Shown here: piece after piece, positions 7,772 through 15,935 of the stretch
How the letters are laid out: each line of letters begins with the position of its first letter
Position numbering within the stretch: the first letter of the stretch is position 1
Origin: an uncultured Clostridia bacterium
GTDB lineage: Bacteria > Bacillota > Clostridia > Oscillospirales > Ruminococcaceae
Assembly: GCA_947630845.1 (NCBI GenBank)
Contig: CANRJB010000005.1
Location: 1 to 64,000 of the forward strand
Reading direction: 5' to 3'
DNA: 64,000 nucleotides
Translations under genes and position numbers: made by a program
Notes under the pieces: generated by a model
What the model was told of the DNA's origin: nothing
The model's database searches: none
Seen by the model: only the letters and a program-made list of their open reading frames with translations

Positions 7772-7975
7772 TTACTTGTTACCAATCGCATTATTGAGCT
7801 TTGCAACAAGTTCATCTGCATCAACACCGTGAACCTCACACGCCTCTGCAACGCTTTCACCTCTTGATGCCGGGCAGCCGAGACAGTGCATCCCGATCTC
7901 CAGAAAGAAGGGAGCAGCCACCTCCAGATCTTCGTCCAGAATATCGCCGATAATCGTATCCTTTGTAACTACCAT
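7772..7975 (-). CDS. DUF1858 / redox-disulfide domain small protein
   Basis: A 67-residue protein made of a single DUF1858 domain, the small family often found with or fused to hybrid-cluster proteins. It begins with D-T-I-I-G-D-I-L and carries the signature G-M-H-C-L-G-C-P-A-S-R-G-E-S (residues 28-41). The two cysteines in the C-x-x-C arrangement are thought to be redox active or metal binding. It appears monocistronic: the preceding minus-strand gene is about 100 nt upstream, and the palindrome at 7727-7767 follows. No hybrid-cluster protein gene is nearby. Confidence 0.88.
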   Translation of the reverse strand: MVVTKDTIIGDILDEDLEVAAPFFLEIGMHCLGCPASRGESVAEACEVHGVDADELVAKLNNAIGNK

Positions 7976-8072
7976 GATCCATGTTCCTTTCCTTATGATA
8001 CAGAGAACACAGCCAAAACCGTGCCCCCGTCAGAATTTGCTCTCAATCTCCGGGATGAGGGCAGCTCCAAAA

Positions 8073-8348
8073 TCATTGTTCCCTCATTTTTGCAAAGCAT
8101 TCACTGCAATAAACCGGTTTGTTTTCACGGGGCTGAAACGGTATACGTGCCTCACCGCCGCAGCTTGCACATACTGCTGTGAACATTTCTCTTGTTCCCT
8201 TTGCACCGTTCTTTCTGGCAGCACGGCAGTCACGGCATCTCTGTGGTTCATTTTCAAAGCCTTTCTCAGCATAGAATTCCTGTTCACCAGCAGAAAAGAT
8301 GAATTCCTTGCCGCAGTCCTTACAAACCAGTGTCTTGTCTTCGTACAT
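8073..8348 (-). CDS. Zinc-ribbon domain protein
   Basis: A 91-residue protein with two zinc-ribbon-like halves. The first (residues 9-46) has C-K-D-C-G-K-E-F then C-R-D-C-R-A-A-R-K, the pattern of the probable zinc-ribbon family found in many Firmicutes. The second (about 60-88) has C-A-S-C-G then Y-C-S-E-C-F. Eight cysteines would bind two zinc ions. The function of the family is unknown, with nucleic-acid binding a guess. It lies between the DUF1858 gene and sigH on the same strand, about 160 nt after sigH. Confidence 0.85.
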   Translation of the reverse strand: MYEDKTLVCKDCGKEFIFSAGEQEFYAEKGFENEPQRCRDCRAARKNGAKGTREMFTAVCASCGGEARIPFQPRENKPVYCSECFAKMREQ

Positions 8349-8505
8349 TTTTTTTACCTCACTTTGTGTTTTTTGTTTCGGACTACGGACGGAGTGTTAC
8401 CGTCACCTTTGACCACATATGTTTTGTCACCGACAAAAAATAGAGGAAACAACGCTCTGATTAAGCTACAAGCCCTTTTTATCGAAGCCCGTCCGGGCGA
8501 TCGAA

Positions 8506-9084
8506 TCAATTTTGTCCGAAGTGCTCCATACTTCGCACGGCACGCATTTTTCTGCGTATTCTCTGCATGGCATTGTCCACGGACTTCAAACCTGTTCCGA
8601 GCTTGTCTGCCGTCTGTGCATAGGATAAACCATCCATTATGCATTGCAGAATCTCCCATTCTCTTGCGGACAGCATTGCCATCACCTGCATCCGGCACTG
8701 TGCAAACTGTTCCTTTTCCAGAAGAATGCTTTCCGGAGTGTCCGGATCAATCAGATCCCCCTGTGCCTCCATCAGCTCTACAACATTTTCATACGGTGCA
8801 GCAGCTCTTGCTTCTTTCCGGATATAATTCCGCATCCGGTTAAGAATACATGACTGTGCATAGGCAGAAAAATCCGTACCCCTTGCCGCATCATATTGTG
8901 GGATCGCTTTCAACAGTGCAATCAGACCCTCCTGAATTAGGTCATCCACTTCCGCACTGCCTGCAAGCTTTCCGGCATGAAACCGAATCAACCCGAGATA
9001 TCTTGACAGCAACACGCCCTCTGCCTCAACAGAGCTTTTCGCCTGCTCTACAAGTGCCTCATCCTCAAGCATCTCCAGTGACAT
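8506..9084 (-). CDS. sigH: RNA polymerase sigma factor, SigH-like
   Basis: A 192-residue sigma-70 family factor. Region 2 is visible as the D-D-L-I-Q-E-G-L-I-A-L-L-K-A-I segment and the following D-F-S-A-Y-A-Q stretch. Region 4 contains L-S-A-R-E-W-E-I-L and K-S-V-D-N-A-M-Q-R-I-R-R-K, close to the KSIDNALQR motif of Bacillus SigH, the sigma of the transition to sporulation. The start at 9084 (MSLEML) follows AAGGAGG by 3-4 nt. The gene overlaps the end of the hydro-lyase gene by 20 nt, so its translation may be coupled to it. The assignment to SigH rests on region 4 and size. Confidence 0.8.
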   Translation of the reverse strand: MSLEMLEDEALVEQAKSSVEAEGVLLSRYLGLIRFHAGKLAGSAEVDDLIQEGLIALLKAIPQYDAARGTDFSAYAQSCILNRMRNYIRKEARAAAPYENVVELMEAQGDLIDPDTPESILLEKEQFAQCRMQVMAMLSAREWEILQCIMDGLSYAQTADKLGTGLKSVDNAMQRIRRKMRAVRSMEHFGQN

Positions 9085-9631
9085 TATCCTCCTTCCGGAA
9101 GGCAGCCCGTCCCTCTGAAAACAGATCGCCACCCTCAGCATCGTTGCAGACGACCAGCGGAAAGTTTTCAATATACAGCTTTTTCACTGACTCACAGCCA
9201 AGATCCTCAAAGGCAATGACCTGCATTTCCTTGATACATTCCGCAGCAAGCGCACCTGCGCCCCCCACTGCACAGAGATAGACAGCACCATTGCGCACGA
9301 TTGCATCCCGTACAGCCTGTGACCGCTCACCCTTGCCGATCATTGCTGCAAGCCCCAGATCAAGCAAACGTGGAGCATAGGGATCCATTCTGCCGGATGT
9401 GGTCGGACCGCATGAACCGATCGGTTTTCCCGGCGGTGCAGGGGTTGGACCTGCGTAATAGATGACCGCACCCTCCAACGGAAACGGCAGCGGTTTCCCT
9501 TCATCAAGCAGCGCAGCAATACGTTTATGTGCCGCATCTCTTGCCGTATAGACTGTGCCGGAGAGAAGAATCTTCTCTCCCACATGCAGCCCTGCGGATC
9601 TAAGCTCCTGCGTCAGCAATGTAACAGGCAT
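9065..9631 (-). CDS. Fe-S hydro-lyase (fumarase/tartrate dehydratase type) beta subunit
   Basis: A 188-residue protein of the class I fumarase C-terminal (beta) family. In two-subunit enzymes this subunit supplies substrate-binding residues while the alpha subunit carries the 4Fe-4S cluster. Family motifs are the L-S-G-T-V-Y-T-A-R-D-A-A-H start, Y-Y-A-G-P-T-P then G-S-C-G-P-T-T-S-G-R-M-D-P-Y, and the I-G-K-G segment. No alpha subunit is next to it. Its ATG shares one base with the stop of the DivIVA-like gene (TGATG) and it overlaps sigH by 20 nt, an odd place for a metabolic gene. Malic enzyme lies elsewhere in the window. Confidence 0.88.
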   Translation of the reverse strand: MPVTLLTQELRSAGLHVGEKILLSGTVYTARDAAHKRIAALLDEGKPLPFPLEGAVIYYAGPTPAPPGKPIGSCGPTTSGRMDPYAPRLLDLGLAAMIGKGERSQAVRDAIVRNGAVYLCAVGGAGALAAECIKEMQVIAFEDLGCESVKKLYIENFPLVVCNDAEGGDLFSEGRAAFRKEDNVTGDA

Positions 9632-11019
9632 CAGTCAGATACTGACGCTTCAGCGTCCTTGATAAGCTCACTCATGTCAAAATTCAACTTTTTCTGAGGC
9701 TTTGGCATCGGGGTAGGCTCATTGTCCTTAGATGGCTTCGGGAACTTAGCGACCGGATCCGGGAAGTCGGAGAAATCATCCAACATGGAATCTGCAAAAT
9801 TATCAGATACATCTTTCTTCGGAGTTTCTTCCTTCTTCGGCTCTTCCTTTTCAGATGTTTCCGGCGCAGCAGGAGCAGTCATGATCTCATCCATCTTCTC
9901 TTCGCCGTTTTTGGTGGTTTCCTCCACGCTTTCCCTTGCCTCACGGATGATGGCATCGCTTGCAGAGATCTTCTCGTTCATGGTCTTAGTAGCCTGTTCC
10001 ATCAACTCAGACACCTGCTTGACACTCTTCTCAAAGCCATCAATTTCAATAGTCAACATAGAACGCATGGTAGCCGTCAACTGACGCACACGCTCCTCCT
10101 GTTCCTTTGCTTCACCAAGAATACGTGCCGATTCTGCATCTGCCTCTTCCTTAGCCTTACTCAGGATAGAATCCGCCTCCGCATTGGCATTGGCGGCACG
10201 CTCGTTAGCATCCTTTACAATACGCTCTGCTTTACCGGTTGCTTCATCAACAGTCTTGGTAGCTGTAGCATTGGCATCATCAACTGTTGTTTTTGCCTTT
10301 GTCTCAGCACTCTCGGTGATCTCGGCAGCTCTTGCCTTTGCTTTCTGGATCAACTGATTTGCCATCTTCTGCGCATCAGCGATCATCGCACTCATATCAA
10401 ATTCCGGAGCAAAGCTTTCTTCGCTTTCCTTGTTCTCCAGCTCTGTTACCTTATCCTCAAGTTCTTTGATCTTTTTATCCTTTTCAGAGATCTCGCTCTG
10501 GAGCTGCTGCACGGAGGATGACAGCTCTCCGCTTGCTGTAGCCGAATTTCTGAGCTTGGTATTCTCGCTTGTCAGTTGACCGATCTCACCCTTGAGGGAA
10601 ACGATCTCCTGCTGGAGTTCTCTCAGCTTGCCCTCATCTGCGGAGCGTGCCTTAGCCTGTGCCTGCTGAAGAAGCTGTTTCATCTGCTGTGCATCTGCAC
10701 TTCTGCCTTCCTTCTCTGCTTTCAGAGCAGCAGCGAGTTTGGCAGCCTTTTCAGTTGCATCCTTCATACGAGCAGCATTTTCCTGTGCCATTTTTTCGGC
10801 AGCGGCGGTTTTTTCCTTCTCAGCAGCCAGATTGTTTTTGAATTGCTCCACGAGTTTGGAATCCTGTGAATTACCCTTCAGCTTTGCTTCAAGCTCATCT
10901 ATGGTTTTATCCTGCTCATCGATCTTATCCGTCAGCTCATTGATGTACGCCATAACCGAATTCTGCTCGAATCCACCTCTGACAGGCTTCAGAATATTTG
11001 TTGGAATGTACCCCGCCAT
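9631..11019 (-). CDS. DivIVA-like coiled-coil protein
   Basis: A 462-residue cytoplasmic protein. The N-terminus (residues 5-35, R-G-G-F-E-Q-N-S-V-M-A-Y-I-N-E-L) resembles the membrane-curvature-binding start of DivIVA/GpsB proteins. Residues 30-380 are almost entirely Ala/Glu/Lys/Gln-rich coiled coil, including repeats rich in K-A-R-A-A-E and D-A-N-A-T-A-T-K segments. The acidic, Pro-rich tail ends with F-D-M-S-E-L-I-K-D-A-E-A-S. Following ftsZ in the dcw cluster, it probably organises the division site or poles. It has its own promoter (11092-11120) and a leader hairpin. It is longer than usual DivIVA (160-250 residues). The family call is by pattern only. Confidence 0.7.
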   Translation of the reverse strand: MAGYIPTNILKPVRGGFEQNSVMAYINELTDKIDEQDKTIDELEAKLKGNSQDSKLVEQFKNNLAAEKEKTAAAEKMAQENAARMKDATEKAAKLAAALKAEKEGRSADAQQMKQLLQQAQAKARSADEGKLRELQQEIVSLKGEIGQLTSENTKLRNSATASGELSSSVQQLQSEISEKDKKIKELEDKVTELENKESEESFAPEFDMSAMIADAQKMANQLIQKAKARAAEITESAETKAKTTVDDANATATKTVDEATGKAERIVKDANERAANANAEADSILSKAKEEADAESARILGEAKEQEERVRQLTATMRSMLTIEIDGFEKSVKQVSELMEQATKTMNEKISASDAIIREARESVEETTKNGEEKMDEIMTAPAAPETSEKEEPKKEETPKKDVSDNFADSMLDDFSDFPDPVAKFPKPSKDNEPTPMPKPQKKLNFDMSELIKDAEASVSD

Positions 11020-11040
11020 AATTACCTCTCCTTTACGCAG

Positions 11041-11073
11041 AAATGGGCTTCATCATGGCTTGAATGCCCATTT
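11041..11073 (-). promoter_or_regulatory. Leader hairpin upstream of the DivIVA-like gene
   Basis: Between the promoter and the ribosome site the transcript can fold into AAATGGGC-TTCA paired with TGAA-T-GCCCATTT around a short loop. There is no T tract after it, so it is more likely a 5'-UTR stability or translation-control element than a terminator. Confidence 0.4.
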
Positions 11074-11091
11074 CCATTCATTATTATAATT

Positions 11092-11120
11092 ATTATACCA
11101 TATTTCGCTTCATCTTGCAA
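11092..11120 (-). promoter_or_regulatory. Promoter of the DivIVA-like gene
   Basis: The minus strand has TTGCAA (11120-11115), a 17-nt spacer and TATAAT (11097-11092), about 75 nt before the start codon. It drives the DivIVA-like, hydro-lyase, sigH group separately from ftsZ. Confidence 0.75.
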
Positions 11121-11161
11121 GAGATTTTATGTAAAATTACCAACGATATTTTCGTGCATTT

Positions 11162-11197
11162 TTAACAAAAACGCCCCCTGTCAAAGCACAGGGGGCG
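11162..11197 (-). terminator. Intrinsic terminator after ftsZ
   Basis: A 10-bp perfect GC-rich stem (CGCCCCCTGT / ACAGGGGGCG), followed on the minus strand by TTTTTGTTAAA, lies 15 nt beyond the ftsZ stop codon. This is a textbook terminator closing the ftsZ transcript. Confidence 0.9.
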
Positions 11198-11211
11198 CAG
11201 CATGTATTTGT

Positions 11212-12348
11212 TTAATTCCCACCCAAAATGTCGAAGATATCACGCATATCAATATCATTTGCTGACGGGCGGGGTGTCGGCTGTGCATAATCCATCTTAT
11301 CATCAAGCAGAGGATTGTCAATTGCGATCGGATCATTTACCAGCTCAGACTCCAGAGTCAGTTCCGGTTCTCTTGCTGTTGTCGGCTCATCTGCACCAAA
11401 ATCTGCGGCAATGACAGTAATCGTCATCTCGTCCTGCATGTCCTCCTTGAAGGCAGCACCGAAGATAAACTGTACATCCGGTGCAGCAGCTTCTGTAATC
11501 ATCTTGGATGCTGTATCCACATCAGATGCCAACGTATCCTCAGACATAGCCACATTGATGAGCAGACGTCTTGCACCGGCGATAGAAGTTTCAAGCAGCG
11601 GACTGGAGATGACCTGTTTTGCAGCTTCGGTTGCCTTATCCTTGCCCTGACCGTGACCAATAGCCATATGTGCGTAACCTGCGCCCTTCATGGTCGTGGA
11701 CACATCGGCAAAATCAAGATTGATGTACCCTTCCTCAACGATCAGGTCTGCAATGCTCTTGACACCTGTTTTGAGAACATCATCAGAGAGTGCGAAAGAC
11801 TCCTTCATTGTCAGAGGCTTTTCCAATCCCACCAACAGTCTCTCGTTCGGAATGACAATGAGCGAATCCACATATTTTTTCAGTTCATTGATACCAGCCT
11901 CTGCCTGTGCCATCTTCTGCTCACGCTCAAACGCAAACGGCTTGGTCACAACAGCGACTGTCAGGATGCCCATTGACTGTGCAGTCTTGGCAACAACAGG
12001 TGCTGCACCTGTACCTGTACCACCGCCCATGCCGGCAGTGATGAACACCATATCCGCACCCTTGAGGGCTGCTTCGATCTCCTCGATATTTTCTTCTGCA
12101 CTATGCTGACCAATCTCGGGCTTATTGCCTGCACCTCTGCCTTTTGTCAGCTTTGCACCGATCTGGATACGGGTCGCTGCCTTAGAATTTTTCAGTGCCT
12201 TTGCATCGGTATTGATTGTCACATACTCGATATCGCTCACATTGGAATCAACCATACAGTTGAGTGCATTTCCGCCGCCGCCGCCGACACCGATCACTTT
12301 GATGTTTACATCCGGTTCAAAAGCTTCCTCATAAATGAAGTCAGTCAT
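11212..12348 (-). CDS. ftsZ: Cell division protein FtsZ
   Basis: A 378-residue tubulin-like GTPase that polymerises into the Z ring. Residues 20-27 (G-V-G-G-G-G-G-N) form the first nucleotide loop and GGGTGTG at 108-114 is the tubulin signature. The synergy-loop region N-x-D-F-A-D-V-x-T is present. The start at 12348 follows AGGAGGAAAAGTG. The tail after about residue 320 is an acidic linker ending D-M-R-D-I-F-D-I-L-G-G-N. This differs from the usual D-I-P-x-F-L-R-x-R peptide that binds FtsA and SepF. No ftsA gene is in the cluster. It has its own promoter and terminator. Confidence 0.97.
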   Translation of the reverse strand: MTDFIYEEAFEPDVNIKVIGVGGGGGNALNCMVDSNVSDIEYVTINTDAKALKNSKAATRIQIGAKLTKGRGAGNKPEIGQHSAEENIEEIEAALKGADMVFITAGMGGGTGTGAAPVVAKTAQSMGILTVAVVTKPFAFEREQKMAQAEAGINELKKYVDSLIVIPNERLLVGLEKPLTMKESFALSDDVLKTGVKSIADLIVEEGYINLDFADVSTTMKGAGYAHMAIGHGQGKDKATEAAKQVISSPLLETSIAGARRLLINVAMSEDTLASDVDTASKMITEAAAPDVQFIFGAAFKEDMQDEMTITVIAADFGADEPTTAREPELTLESELVNDPIAIDNPLLDDKMDYAQPTPRPSANDIDMRDIFDILGGN

Positions 12349-12419
12349 CACTTTTCCTCCTACTGCTTTTTTATCACACACATCTGTGAAGATCTGATTT
12401 GATATTAAGATACATTATC

Positions 12420-12448
12420 ATTGTAACACATCTCGAAACATTTTGCAA
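12420..12448 (-). promoter_or_regulatory. Promoter of ftsZ
   Basis: The minus strand carries TTGCAA (12448-12443), a 17-nt spacer and TACAAT (12425-12420), about 70 nt upstream of the ftsZ start. It lies in the 190-nt gap between ftsQ and ftsZ. Confidence 0.7.
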
Positions 12449-12538
12449 TACCTTTTTGACAATATTTCTTTTTTTCCTATTCCACACAACCAGAAACGAT
12501 AATTTTTGAGTAGTTTTTACAAAAATGTGCATGAACAT

Positions 12539-13444
12539 TTATTCTTGTTCACCAATTGTTTCCGTTGTTTCCATCTGTTGTGACTCTTCTGTGGAGGATG
12601 TTTCCTGTGTCTCAGTGGTTTCACGGATTGCCTCCTTTAGTTTTTTCCGACTGCTCTCATAGTCCGCCTTATTCCGGAAGGAACACTGGTTTGAACCGAC
12701 CATGACAAGATATCCTTCCTTATCGGCAGGCTGCTCTGCAATAATCTGCTCCGCAAAGCTGATCTTGTAGTCGATCTCGCTCCAGTTGCCCATATCAAAG
12801 ATAATACGGTTGTCGAAATTCACCATGATATCCTTGAAATCCGTCATATCGATCTCTACGATCGGTGAACCAAGTCCTCCTTCATAGATCAGCTCACGGA
12901 ATGCCTCGAATATCTTGTCCTGACGTTCCTCTTTTGCTGTGATCTGTTTTCCGGGGGTGGTTTCCTTTGGTTCATAGCCGATGATACGCACCAGACCTTC
13001 TCCGGGATCCATGCTGTTGTCCAGTATCCTGCCGTGTTCACTGATGATAAGTGTACCAAATTCATAGACAACATTATATGCCGGAGTACATTTCTGCACT
13101 TCGATCTCCAATGTGTTGGGAAACTGCCGGTGAATGTTCACGCTTTCAACAAGAATCAGCTTATCCAGTGCCTGCTGCTCCGCCTTTTCCACATTGAGCC
13201 GCACCATGTTGTCACCCACTTGGATCCCTGTCGCTGCAACGATGTCCTCTGCCTTATAATTATCTGCGATCCCCGTCACACGGATGGTCTTGATATTAAA
13301 CAGAACAGTCATCGACAGTGTCACGATCACGCTGAATGTCAGAATGACCACCATCAGCGCAAAGAACGATCTGCCCCGTCTGCGGCGGCGGGTACGCCGG
13401 GAATTGGTTTCATGCTGCATACTGGTTTTTTCTACATCTCTCAC
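12539..13444 (-). CDS. ftsQ: Cell division protein FtsQ/DivIB
   Basis: A 301-residue bitopic division protein. The N-terminus is strongly basic (R-R-T-R-R-R-R-R-G-R, residues 17-26), followed by one transmembrane helix (about 28-49). An extracellular POTRA domain (about 50-120) starts I-K-T-I-R-V-T-G, and an FtsQ/DivIB beta domain follows to about residue 255. It bridges early and late divisome proteins (FtsL, FtsB/DivIC and the PBP). The C-terminal tail (about 265-301) is a Glu/Thr/Ser-rich low-complexity extension. The gene follows murA by about 35 nt and precedes ftsZ, the usual dcw order. Confidence 0.88.
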   Translation of the reverse strand: MRDVEKTSMQHETNSRRTRRRRRGRSFFALMVVILTFSVIVTLSMTVLFNIKTIRVTGIADNYKAEDIVAATGIQVGDNMVRLNVEKAEQQALDKLILVESVNIHRQFPNTLEIEVQKCTPAYNVVYEFGTLIISEHGRILDNSMDPGEGLVRIIGYEPKETTPGKQITAKEERQDKIFEAFRELIYEGGLGSPIVEIDMTDFKDIMVNFDNRIIFDMGNWSEIDYKISFAEQIIAEQPADKEGYLVMVGSNQCSFRNKADYESSRKKLKEAIRETTETQETSSTEESQQMETTETIGEQE

Positions 13445-13477
13445 AGGTATCCCATCCTTCTGTAGCTCTTCTGTTGT

Positions 13478-14731
13478 TCATCTTCTTTCGATCTTAGCAC
13501 CGACAGACCGCAGTACAGTTTCCGGACTGTCATATCCCCTGTCAATGTGAGAGATCTCCGTCAGGACAGTCTCTCCCTCTGCACCGAGTCCTGCTGTCAG
13601 CAGTGCTGCCCCGCCCCGAAGATCGGTCGCACTCACCTGTGCACCGCAAAGCTGTTTTACCCCATGTACCACTGCAACACGTCCGGCTACATGGATGTCC
13701 GCACCCATGCGGACAAGTGCATCCACATGGCGGAAACGGTTCTCAAAAATCGTCTCCTCAATTACTGAGGTGCCCCCTGCCTTGCAGAGGACTGCCATGA
13801 CGATTGCCTGTGCATCAGTCGGAAAACCCGGATAAGGCATGGTTTTCAGGTAACGCACCGCCTTCAGCGGCTTTCCGGCATTGATGCAGAGACTGCTCAC
13901 ATCCCGGCTGCACTGACAGTTCATCTGTTCAAGCACATCCAGAATCCCTTCCAGACTTGCTGCATCCGTATGGAGCAGCTGCAAAGCACCGCCCGTAATG
14001 GCTGCACACGCAAGCCATGTAGCTGTGACGATCCTGTCTGGCATGATACGGTATGTACAGCCTGTGAGCTGTTTCACGCCCTGCACCCGGATGGTGCTGC
14101 TCCCTGCGCCTTCTATCTTTGCACCGCAGTGCTGCAAATAGCGTGCCAGATCAAGGATCTCCGGCTCTCTTGCGGCATTGCTGATGATGGTGTCACCCTT
14201 CGCAAGCACAGCGGCAAGCAGAATGTTCTCCGTTGCACCAACAGACGGGAATTGCAAGTGTACCCTTGCGCCGTGCAGTCCTCTTGGAGTCGTACACATC
14301 AGGATGCCGTTTTCCTCCCGGATCTGCACGCCCATGCGCCGCAGTGCTTCAAGGTGGAGATCAATTGGTCTTGGTCCAAGTTCACACCCCCCCGGATAGC
14401 CGAGTGTACATGTTCCGAGCCGACCAAGCATTGCGCCTAAAAAAATAATAGACGAGCGCATCTCCTGCATCAGTGACTCCGGGATAGCCGCTTTTCCCGA
14501 TGGCTCAGCCCGGACGATCACAGTATGCCCCTGCATCTCACAGCGGCAGCCGACACTGCTTAGGATCCGGCATGCCGCATAGACATCAGACAGCTTCGGG
14601 CAATTTTCCAGCACACTCTCTCCCTTACAGAGAAAGGCTGCCGCCAGAATGGGCAGGGCGCTGTTTTTTGCTCCCTGTACGACAATATCTCCCTCCAGCC
14701 TTCTGCCGCCCTGAATGACAAATTTCTGCAT
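13478..14731 (-). CDS. murA: UDP-N-acetylglucosamine 1-carboxyvinyltransferase MurA
   Basis: A 417-residue enzyme of the first committed peptidoglycan step, transferring enolpyruvate from PEP to UDP-GlcNAc. Conserved parts include the N-terminal V-Q-G-A-K-N-S-A-L-P (residues 18-27) and the loop G-G-C-E-L-G-P-R-P-I-D with Cys116, the residue bound by fosfomycin, so this enzyme should be fosfomycin-sensitive. The R-S-S-I-I-F-L-G-A segment is also present. The ATG at 14731 is chosen since AAAGGAG lies 8 nt upstream; a GTG three codons earlier overlaps the ribosome site. It lies between murG and ftsQ. Confidence 0.95.
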   Translation of the reverse strand: MQKFVIQGGRRLEGDIVVQGAKNSALPILAAAFLCKGESVLENCPKLSDVYAACRILSSVGCRCEMQGHTVIVRAEPSGKAAIPESLMQEMRSSIIFLGAMLGRLGTCTLGYPGGCELGPRPIDLHLEALRRMGVQIREENGILMCTTPRGLHGARVHLQFPSVGATENILLAAVLAKGDTIISNAAREPEILDLARYLQHCGAKIEGAGSSTIRVQGVKQLTGCTYRIMPDRIVTATWLACAAITGGALQLLHTDAASLEGILDVLEQMNCQCSRDVSSLCINAGKPLKAVRYLKTMPYPGFPTDAQAIVMAVLCKAGGTSVIEETIFENRFRHVDALVRMGADIHVAGRVAVVHGVKQLCGAQVSATDLRGGAALLTAGLGAEGETVLTEISHIDRGYDSPETVLRSVGAKIERR

Positions 14732-14781
14732 TTCCCCCACTCCTTTCCCTGCATACTATGAGAGAGAAAGGAATTTTGTGA

Positions 14782-15909
14782 TTATGCCTTTTTTTCCGTC
14801 AGTTTTTCAATGACGCTCCAGATGCGTTCCTCTGTATCATGCACCGCAAGGGATGCAGCATTTTTTGCCATGCTTATAAGCTTTTCCCGGTCATGATACA
14901 GCCCCTCGATCCGGGAGATCATATCCTCATTCGTGACATTCTTCTGCTCGATGACCTGTGCAGCCCCTGCCTTGCCAAGCACCATAGCATTATGATACTG
15001 ATGATTCCCGGCAACGATGGGAGACGGGATGAGAATGGACGGTTTTCCGAGTGTCTCCAGCTCCGCAAGTGCATTTGCACCCGATCGACAGACCACAAGG
15101 TCAGCCGCTGCCATGCAGGTGTCCATGTCGTTGATGTACTCCGTGATACGGATGCGGTCATTTTTGAGGGGAATGCCATATTTCTGCATTTTCTGCGGAA
15201 ATGTCTCCTTCCCCATGCCGCCGTAGCCATGAATGTGGTTGATGGGCAGTTGCTTCGAGGTATGCCATTTCAGCACCTCTGCCATAGTCTCATTGATTGC
15301 CCCTGCTCCCAAGCTGCCGCCGAAGGACAGGATGGTAAAGCAGTCATCAAAGCCAAGCTCTGCCCGTGCCTGTGCCTTTGTTTTTTTCAGAAGCTCTGTC
15401 CTCACGGGAAGTCCCGTGACTGTATAGGAAATACCCGATTCAAAGTATTCAAGAGCCTCCTTGACAGTCAGCATGACATGGTCAACTTCTTTTGCAAGGA
15501 GCTTATTGGTCACGCCGGGATAGGCGTTCTGCTCATGGATAGCAGTGGGAATGCCCAGCTTTGCTGCCATCCGGATGACAGGACCTGCCACATAACCGCC
15601 TGTGCCGATGGCAATGTCCGGATGGAATCCCTCAATGATCTCCTTCGACCGATGACCGGAATGCATCAGATACCAGACTGCCTTTGCATTTCGTCCGATA
15701 TTCTGCGGTGTAAGCTTCCGCTGAAAGCCCTCTACCCGGATGGTCTCCAGATGATAGCCGGCTTTCGGCACAAGCTGTGCCTCCATGTGATTGGGTGTTC
15801 CGGCAAAGAGAAATTCCGCATCAGGCTGATGCGCCTTTATGATGCCGGCAATGGCAAGTGCCGGATTGATGTGTCCGCCCGTGCCGCCGCCTGCAAGCAG
15901 TACCTTCAT
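14782..15909 (-). CDS. murG: UDP-GlcNAc:lipid I N-acetylglucosaminyltransferase MurG
   Basis: A 375-residue GT28 enzyme that converts lipid I to lipid II on the inner membrane face. The N-terminal G-G-G-T-G-G-H loop (residues 7-13), the I-G-T-G-G-Y-V-A-G-P segment, H-E-Q-N-A-Y-P-G and S-F-G-G-S-L-G-A are all family signatures. The UDP-GlcNAc site is visible as C-R-S-G-A-N-A-L-A-E-L. The start at 15909 (MKVLLAGGG) has AAAGGAAAC upstream. ftsW ends 26 nt before it. Together with the MraY-like protein upstream this should complete lipid II synthesis. Confidence 0.96.
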   Translation of the reverse strand: MKVLLAGGGTGGHINPALAIAGIIKAHQPDAEFLFAGTPNHMEAQLVPKAGYHLETIRVEGFQRKLTPQNIGRNAKAVWYLMHSGHRSKEIIEGFHPDIAIGTGGYVAGPVIRMAAKLGIPTAIHEQNAYPGVTNKLLAKEVDHVMLTVKEALEYFESGISYTVTGLPVRTELLKKTKAQARAELGFDDCFTILSFGGSLGAGAINETMAEVLKWHTSKQLPINHIHGYGGMGKETFPQKMQKYGIPLKNDRIRITEYINDMDTCMAAADLVVCRSGANALAELETLGKPSILIPSPIVAGNHQYHNAMVLGKAGAAQVIEQKNVTNEDMISRIEGLYHDREKLISMAKNAASLAVHDTEERIWSVIEKLTEKKA

Positions 15910-15935
15910 AGACAGTTTCCTTTCTGTATTCAGGA

